From Ricinus communis (taxonomy: Eukaryota; Streptophyta; Magnoliopsida; Malpighiales; Euphorbiaceae), in the NCBI RefSeq assembly GCF_019578655.1, contig NC_063257.1, positions 26,739,939 to 26,803,938 of the forward strand: a stretch of 64,000 nt of DNA, in the 5' to 3' direction. How positions within the stretch are numbered: the first letter of the stretch is position 1; each line of letters starts with the position of its first letter. The notes beneath the pieces are model-generated. The model saw only the letters and a program-made list of their open reading frames with translations. It was not told where the DNA came from and searched no databases. Of this stretch, positions 57,423-64,000 are shown piece after piece. Made by a program: the position numbers and the translations under genes.

Positions 57423-59730
57423 CGCCTGCATTTTCTCATCATCCATGTTATGTGCATTTACATTTAATCATTGGGCATATGATGGTATATCAATGATATT
57501 TTTATTTTATGAGAACATATATATATTAATTATAAGTAGAGAATAAGAAGCATGATATTAGATTATTAATTTAGATAAGTTGATTAAGTACTTGGGTTAT
57601 GTGTATTAAGCCTTAAGACTTAATTGAACCAATAGTTGAAGGTTGGGTAAATAGATTGGACTTAAAAGATACAATTAAAAGTTAGTACCTATATATGGTT
57701 AGTAAGAATTAATTTAGGGTGATAAAAATAGTTTAGTAGGTGGTGGCATTAAGAGAGGAATATTGGAAATTGGAACCATGAGTAAGCTCATTTTACCTCT
57801 TCATTTCTCTAAAATTCGTTCATGGCCAAAAACACAAAATTTGGAATAAGAGAGAGGAGTGGAATACCTAGAAAACTTAAGATTAAGATAGGATTTTGCC
57901 AACTATTGAAGGAGCCAAGCTAAAGCTAAAGGATTTAAGCATATTAGCAACCCAAAAGCTGAAATTGGTAAGTTGTTACTTGAGTGTTATTAATTTGTCA
58001 TTAGGGTTCTTGATTACAAATTGGAAAAACTTCATTTGATGGTCTCATTGATTAATTAAAGGTCTGATTATCATGAATTAGTAGAGTATTGAATGATTGC
58101 ATAAAGATTAAGCTTGATTTAAGTTTAAGTATGTTAAGATAGAAAACTGTCAAAATTCCAGCAACCTTAATATTCTGTATTTTAGGCATAACATGGGTTA
58201 TATAAGTCCAAATTAAGCTTAATTGGTGTCTATGGAAAGTTTAAAGAGTCCTCTATAGCTTTGTAGTTTTGTGATTTTGCTATTTTTGCCGTTTTGGTTG
58301 CTTAAATTGAGCAAACAGATTGCTGCTCGGGTACAACTAGCTGTATGACCCTTGCTCAGTAATTTGAAAATAATTAAATCTATAGAAGTCAGAATTGAGT
58401 AATTCTTCTTGGAGATGAAACTAGACGCATAAATGGATATGTCAATTTAATATGAGATTTTTGTATTAAGCCAATTTTGCCCAGCAATAAATATACCTTG
58501 GTACTAAATTCTGTCTAGAAAACAGAAATGTTGGAGATTAGTTTTATGCAATTTATTGATGTTAATTTGAGTTAGATTGGTATTTAACTAGATGGGAAAT
58601 GTTTATAGGATATTAAAACAGTAATTGAGAGTCTTAGAGGAAGAGTTAGACCTATGAATTAGAGAGGGGATGATCTTGTAATGCATTAGAATTCGCATTT
58701 ACATGAATATTTGTAATATGCATGAAATGTGAATTGATGAATGTGTTGACAGTACTCAAAGGCACCGGAAAGGAAGTTGTGGAGAAAGGAGGTTCTTATA
58801 TGCTAAAGGAATAAGTATATTTTGAGTAAGTAAATAGTTAATATTTGCTATGTTCATATATTTAATCAAATGTTCCGTAAATGGTTGCGTTTGCTTAATA
58901 TTGCTTATGTTTGAATGAGACCGAGATGGAAATGATTGGTGTTGAGTGGAACAATTGTTATTGCTGAAATATGATATAAGTGAAATGATTGAATTGTGAT
59001 GTTAAGTGCATATGTGCATGTGAATGGTGGATTCCCCTATGAAAAAAAAAGATATATATATAAAGCCTTGGGAGGCTAAAGCCTAGAGAGGCTATAAAAG
59101 TGTATAATGTGAGATGAGGCGGAGCGGCCTTACGTGTGTGATATGTGAGGATGAGGCGGAGCAGCACATTAAAGGGGATCCACAAGCCGTGAGAACTAAC
59201 CATAATTGTTGAATTGTATTTCTTCTATGATGGTTGTAATGAATTGAGTAGAATGGTATGACTTTATACCTAAACTATGAATATCATGGAAAGTTATGTG
59301 ATTGGGTGGAAATTGTATTAAGTGTATGTGATATAGATTATGTTGATTATTTATTTACTGGTGGAGGCTCACCCCTCTCCAAAATTTTTCTTTTCAGGTT
59401 TGTAAATAGTAGTGCATCCGTTGGTTGTATGCGAAGTCTAGCTTTTAGCGATTCTGTCAAGTTGGGCCAGTTTTGTGAAGTCTCCTCCTGATGCATTTTT
59501 GTATGCAGTTATGTGATATATATGGAAGTATGCCTTATAAGGCATAAGAAGATGTTTGTAATACTTGTTAAATGATGTTTAAGTATAATCATATGTTTAT
59601 ATATTAATAACCTTGTGTCCGGATTCTTAACAACCTACATATTGACCTATCTACCTGTAGTATATATTCTACTGACGCTTGTATGCTTCCGGCTAATGTT
59701 TATTGGTTAGTATGTGATGGGGGTGTTACA
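57418..59730 (+). repeat. Shared middle LTR (3' LTR of copy 1, 5' LTR of copy 2)
   Basis: 2,313 bp from TATAACGCCTGC to GGGGTGTTACA. The first dinucleotide is TA where the 5' LTR has TG. Other differences from the 5' LTR are few: one homopolymer change each in GAAAAACTTAAG and GAGAGGGATG, TTCCGCAAAT/TTCCGTAAAT, and about eight at CTG or CAG words. It is followed by a primer site and a second internal region rather than flanking DNA, so it serves both copies. Confidence 0.93.
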
Positions 59731-59847
59731 TTTTAGTGGTATCGGGCAGGGATTAGATTCATTGGGAGTAGATTCATGTTGCACATCATTAAGCATATGA
59801 TATATGTTCTTTGAACTTGACTGAATATTTGCATTTCATATATATAG

Positions 59848-60960
59848 ATGGAGAGACAAGGAGAACACGCAATCGGCCCGGATAAGTCATTAGAGTCTGT
59901 GCATGGTCATGAAAATGCATCCGAACATGATCAACATGATGAGCATGAGCTACATTCCGAAAATGCCGCACAATCGAATGTACAAAATGTTATGGAACAG
60001 TTTATGGATTTTCCGATGCAACGGGCAGCTCAACAACAAGCACTTCGGACTCAACAACAAAAGGTACGTGATAGATAAGAATTATGAAAGAGTTAGGAAA
60101 CAAGGTGCTAATGTTTTCAAGGTACTACGATCCCTACTGTGAGGCCGAGGAATGGTTCTGAAATCGGAAAGGGTGTTGGATAGATTTAATTGCACATCCG
60201 AACAAAGGCTTCTATATACAGTGATCTTTAATAGAAAAGATGCACTTGATTGGTGGGAAACAGTTTTAAGAAGCAAAGATCGACCAATGACTTTGACTTG
60301 GAATGATTTCTTGAGAGAATTTGCTTTGAGAAGTATACTCCGAAATTTATAGAGCGAAGAAGCTTGAATTTCTTGATTTGAAACAGAATGATATGTCGAT
60401 TGCAGTCGAAGTTCAATTTGTGAGATTATGTAAGTATGCACCGGAAGAAATAGCCACCGAAGAACTGAAAAGGAAGAAATTTGAGATGGGTTTGAGGCTT
60501 GACATTCGTGAGAAAATGGCGTTGAAACCTCATAATTACAATGCCTCAATTGAAGGCCGCTTTGAGCTGAAGAAACATCATTTGAAAGGAATACTATGGA
60601 AGCTAAAAGAAGAAGATCATTGGTGCTTATAGTAATCCTCCAAGACATATTAGTATTTCTTCATTTAGAGGCTCTAATTCACAGCGGAGTAGTTATCGTG
60701 GACGAGGGTTTGGTGGTCAGTCTAGTAGATCCTCCATAGTACCTTATAGTAGAGGTGGATACAATTCATCCAGACTTGAGGGAGGACAAGTTTCAGCCAG
60801 TAGAGGGTTTGCTCCTGTTTGTCCTACGTGCAACAGGAGACATACTGGAGAATGTTGGGGACCTAGACCAGTAGTATGTTTTACTTGTAGTAGGCCAGGA
60901 CATTATTCTAGAGATTGTCCTATGAGAAGAAATAATGCTGGAGAATCTTATACAGTGGGT
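59848..60960 (+). pseudogene. Gag, copy 2 (frameshifted)
   Basis: ATG at 59848 opens 76 codons: MERQGEHAIGPDKSLES, then a His/Glu/Asn-rich segment and MQRAAQQQALRTQQQK. This frame is longer than in copy 1. The gag domain continues in broken frames: SERVLDRFNCTSEQRLLYTV (60152), ALDWWETVLRSK, and the 60378-60632 piece VRLCKYAPEEIATEEL to KKHHLKGILWKL. Then comes the Arg/Gly-rich stretch. The zinc knuckle is complete here: CFTCSRPGHYSRDC (60879-60920), preceded by a second Cys cluster CPTCNRRH. Confidence 0.85.
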
Positions 60961-61531
60961 CAGAGTAGTGTTGGTGAAAATATTCCAGTTGGTTCAGGCA
61001 GAGGCAAAGGAAGAGGTGGCAGAGCAGGTTTAACTATTTTAGCAACACCATCAGAACAAATTGGTCAACCACAAGCACAAGCTAGAGTATTTGCTACTAC
61101 TAGAAATGAAGCATTTGTAGCACCTGAAATTGTTACTGGTATACTTTCTATTCATGATTCTGATGCACATGTTCTTATTGATCCTGGATCCACATGTTCA
61201 TTCATATCACATGATTTTGCATCGCATGTTCATGCTAATATAGAGGCATTAGGTTATGATATATATGTATCTATGCCTGCTGGGGGTATTATCACGATAG
61301 AATACGATAGTGAGATCATGTCCTGTAGTAGTAGATAGTGTCAAACTACATGCAGATTTGGTTGTTATTAATCTTAGAGAGTTTGATGTTATTTTGGGGA
61401 TGGATTGGTTGTCAAGAAATCATGCTATTGTTGATTGTAAAACGAAGGAAGTGGCTATGGAAATACAAGGAGAAATGAAAATAGTAATGGTGGGTGAAAG
61501 GAAGACAATTCCTAATTGTTTGATTTCGTGA
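60922..61531 (+). pseudogene. Gag-protease junction and protease, copy 2
   Basis: 138 codons from 60922 give the Gly/Arg-rich gag end (GSGRGKGRGGRAGL), the linker, and the protease start LIDPGSTCSFISHDFASHVH with its catalytic Asp intact. After MPAGGIITI a shift moves homology to the frame starting 61310 ([30 protein letters not shown]), which ends at 61531 by a change at a CAG-rich site. It is the better-preserved protease of the two copies. Confidence 0.85.
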
Positions 61532-61654
61532 CCGCATGTCGATTAATTAAAAATGGATGTGAAGCATATCTAATTAGTTTTATAGATACTACTAAGGTCA
61601 GTCCAGGGGTATTAGACATTCCGTTGGTCGGAGAATTTCCTAACATATTCTTAG

Positions 61655-62600
61655 ATGATTTGCACCGGTTTGCCACCAAATCGAGAGGTTGATTTTGAGA
61701 TTGACATCATCCCCGGTATCGCACCTATTTCCATTGCACCATACAGAATGGCTCCATTAGAATTGAAAGAATTAAAGAAGCAATTAGAAGAGTTACTTGA
61801 TAAAGGTTTCATCAGGCCAAGTACTTCACCTTGGGGAGCACCCGATTCATTTGTGAAGAAAAAGGATGGTAGTATGCGATTATGTATTGATTATAGGCAA
61901 TTGAATAGGATTACGTTGAAGAATAAATATCCATTGCCGAGAATTGATGATTTGCTTGATCAGTTAAAAGGTGCAACTGTGTTCTCTAAAATTGATTTAA
62001 GATCAGTTATTGGCAACTCCGGGTTGAAGAGAAATCTATTGCCAAGACAGTGAACAAGGTATGGGCACTATGAATTTATTGTGATGCCATTTGGTTTAAC
62101 AAATGCTCCTGTCATTTTTATGTCAACGATGAACAAGACTTTCCGTACCATATTTAGATCACTTTGTTATTGTGTTCATTGATGATATTCCGATTTACTC
62201 TAGAAGCCCGGGAAGAGCATGAACAACACTTGAGAATTGTTTCTATGATTTTGAGGGAAAAACAGTTGTATGCAAAATTCAACAAATGCAAGTTTTGGAT
62301 GGAGGAAATTGCATTCTTAGGGCATATTATTTCTAAACATGGAGTGCAACCAGATTCATCAAAGATTAAAGCAATTATTGAATGGGAACCGCCTAGAAAT
62401 GTTTCCGAAGTTCAAGTTTTCTTGGGTTAGGCCGGCTATTATAGAAGATTTGTAAAAGATTTTTCAGTTATTGCTAAGCCTCTAACTGACTTTGTTAAAG
62501 AAGAATGTGCCATTCCGATTGGACGGAGTTATGTGATCAAAATTTTCAAGAGTTGAAGAAAAGGCTTACTACTACACCGATACTCGCATTGCCATCCCGA
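61655..62600 (+). pseudogene. Reverse transcriptase, copy 2 (broken)
   Basis: The frame 61655-62053 carries [48 protein letters not shown] and FSKIDLRS before a lost base (CAGTTATT where copy 1 has CAGGTTATT). The active-site codons TTCATTGATGAT (FIDD, 62176-62187) are intact. A later piece (62164-62430) has [20 protein letters not shown]. Several small frame changes follow, each at a CTG or CAG in copy 1. Confidence 0.85.
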
Positions 62601-63100
62601 AATGGAGGTTATGTTGTATATCGATGCTTCTAGGCAAGGACTTGGATGTGTCTTAATGCAGCATGGGAAGGTTATAGCTTATGCTTCAAGACAATTCGCG
62701 ACCTCATGAGCTGAATTATCCTACACATGATCTTGAATTAGCGAGCTATTGTACATGCATTGAAGATATGGCGACATTATTTATAGGGGGAGACATTTCG
62801 GATATTCTACCGATCATAAGAGTTTGAAATATATCCCTACGCAGGAAAGAGTTGAATCCGAGACAACGAAGATGGATTGAGCTTCCGAAGGATTATGATT
62901 GCACTATTGATTATCATCCCTGGAAAAGCAAATGTTGTTGCTTCGATGCTTTAAGTAGGAAGTCGTTGGAAAATTTTTCAAGTATGATTTGCTACAATGT
63001 AGAATATTTAGTTGCACTTAGAGCTATGGATGTGAAGTTTTATGTTTATGACAATGATCCTGTTAGCCACATTACAAGTAAAGCCTTTGATTGGAGATAA
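62601..63100 (+). pseudogene. RNase H and connection, copy 2
   Basis: Same blocks as copy 1 in broken frames: [18 protein letters not shown], then a one-base change near 62695 (CAATTCGCGACC versus CAATTGCGACC), ALKIWRHYL and the same TAG stop at 62784-62786. [20 protein letters not shown] follows (62860-62930), with Leu to Pro at a CTG/CCG change, then DALSRKSLENFSSM. Confidence 0.8.
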
Positions 63101-64000
63101 AATTAAAGATGCACAGTGTGAAGATTCTTATTTGCAAAGGATGAAGGGTAGAGTACAAGAAGGAAAGAATACACAATTTGTGTTGAAAGATGATGGTGTG
63201 TTATTGAATAGAAATCGTGTATGTGTACCTGATGTAGGAAATTTGAGAAAGGAAATCATGCATGAAGCGCACTATGCACCTTATGCAATGCATCCCTGGA
63301 AGTACCAAAATGTACAAAAATTTGAAGCCTTATTATTGGTGGTAGGCAATGAAGAAGGATGTGGCGAATTTGTGAGTAAGTGTTTGACATGTCGGCAAGT
63401 GAAAGGAGAGCACCAGGCACCCTGCAGGTAAACTTCATTCTTTATCTATACCCTGTGTGGAAGTGGGATAAGATTACTATGGATTTTGTTACGGGATTGC
63501 CGCGTACATTTAACAAGCATGATGCTATTTGGGTAATTGTTGATCGACTTACTAAATGTGCTCATTTCTTACCTGTGAAACAAACAGATTCACTTGATAA
63601 ACTTGCTGAATTGTATATTTCTGAGATTGTTAGATTGCATGGTGTGCCTATATCTATTGTATCAGATAGGGATCCTAGATTTACTTCTCGTTTCTGGGAG
63701 AGTTTGCAGAAAGCATATGGTACTAAGCTTCATTTCGATGCGACTTTTCATCCTCAAACAGATGGGCAATCAGAAAGAACTATTCAGACATTAGAAGATA
63801 TGATGAGGGCTTGCACACTTGAGTTCAAGGGTAACTGGGATGATTACATACCACAGATGGAATTTGCGTATAACAACAGTTTTCATTCTAGTATCGGTAT
63901 GGCTCCTTATGAAGCTTTGTATGGGAGGAAATGTAGAAGTCCAGTTTGCTGGGATGTTGAAGGTTTAAGACAGCTTGAAGGTCCAGAATTGGTACAAGAA
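63042..64000 (+). pseudogene. Integrase, copy 2, cut by window end
   Basis: The 63042-63431 frame has the linker, [20 protein letters not shown] and the [12 protein letters not shown] zinc-binding end. Next come [14 protein letters not shown] (about 63465), [16 protein letters not shown] and, further on, [12 protein letters not shown] and [14 protein letters not shown], so the D, D and E positions remain readable. Breaks sit at CCCTGG and CACCCTGCAGG, where one extra C precedes CTG. The sequence ends before the chromodomain. Confidence 0.85.

Larger units (their letters stand above)
50287..59730 (+). mobile_element. Tekay-type chromovirus, copy 1, both LTRs present
   Basis: The order is 5' LTR (50287-52598), tRNA-Met primer site (52605), gag with zinc knuckle, protease, RT, RNase H, integrase, chromodomain, polypurine tract and 3' LTR (57418-59730). 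Total length is about 9.4 kb. The domain order and the chromodomain after integrase define a chromovirus; RT motifs ([16 protein letters not shown]) fit Tekay. The LTRs differ at only about a dozen places, mostly at CAG/CTG or homopolymers, so the insertion is young. The right flank is not host DNA but a second internal copy, so no target duplication can be checked. Confidence 0.92.
59731..64000 (+). mobile_element. Tekay-type chromovirus, copy 2 internal region, cut by window end
   Basis: It follows the middle LTR with the same leader, primer site (59737, altered) and coding order as copy 1, ending within the integrase core at base 64000. It is collinear with 52599-56855. It is more broken than copy 1, with many small changes, nearly all at CAG/CTG positions. 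No third LTR lies in the window. Confidence 0.92.

Noticed and set aside
1..64000. tRNA, rRNA or other structural RNA genes
   Set aside because: I looked for tRNA arms and rRNA-like blocks and found only primer binding sites of retroelements.

Overview
The window is a repeat-dominated stretch of a flowering-plant nuclear genome, probably a eudicot; I cannot name the species. The evidence is nested plant Ty3/gypsy LTR retrotransposons (Athila/Tat-type with a tRNA-Asp-like primer site; chromoviruses of Tekay and a second type with a GPY/F module; initiator-tRNA-Met primer sites), long AT-rich spacers and a large satellite array. I found no intact host gene, no tRNA or rRNA gene and no CRISPR array. 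A 500-N assembly gap lies at 37854-38353.

Layout. 1-4029: 5' part of a minus-strand Athila/Tat element (5' LTR 2539-4029, primer site, decayed gag, protease region cut by the window start). 4337-7650: decayed minus-strand Tekay-like chromovirus (3' LTR, chromodomain, integrase and RNase H remnants, RT). 7650-8772: dispersed repeat D. 8773-12060: deletion derivative of another chromovirus whose RT is split by a solo LTR (B1, 10228-11738, TSD CTCAT). 12385-12770: Athila-type LTR fragment. 12809-15855: a short coding tail split by solo LTR F1 (TSD TAAAC). 15874-37853: satellite with 39-bp subunits in a roughly ten-subunit (about 390 bp) higher-order unit, interrupted by solo LTRs F2 (TSD GCTAA) and F3 (TSD GGGTA), with an internal 1,577-bp super-repeat present 2.4 times.

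After the gap, 38354-47411 holds a tandem repeat built from a roughly 1-kb unit D with an LTR-like insert E, partly arranged as a large inverted repeat. It is interrupted by Athila-type solo LTR B2 (TSD ATATT), which itself carries Tekay-like solo LTR G (TSD GTGTG). 47412-50286 is the 3' end of another minus-strand Athila-type element (3' LTR plus non-coding 3' internal region). 50287-64000 is a plus-strand Tekay-type chromovirus laid out as LTR-internal-LTR-internal, the second internal copy running off the window. Its LTRs are nearly identical, so it is young.

The history reads as repeated insertion followed by LTR-LTR recombination that left solo LTRs with clean 5-bp duplications. The observations most worth following are the satellite with its nested periodicities; the fact that differences between the two Tekay copies fall almost only on CAG/CTG trinucleotides, which suggests methylation-linked sequencing error rather than real decay; the composite D/E tandem repeat; and a short coiled-coil-like coding tail recovered by removing solo LTR F1.
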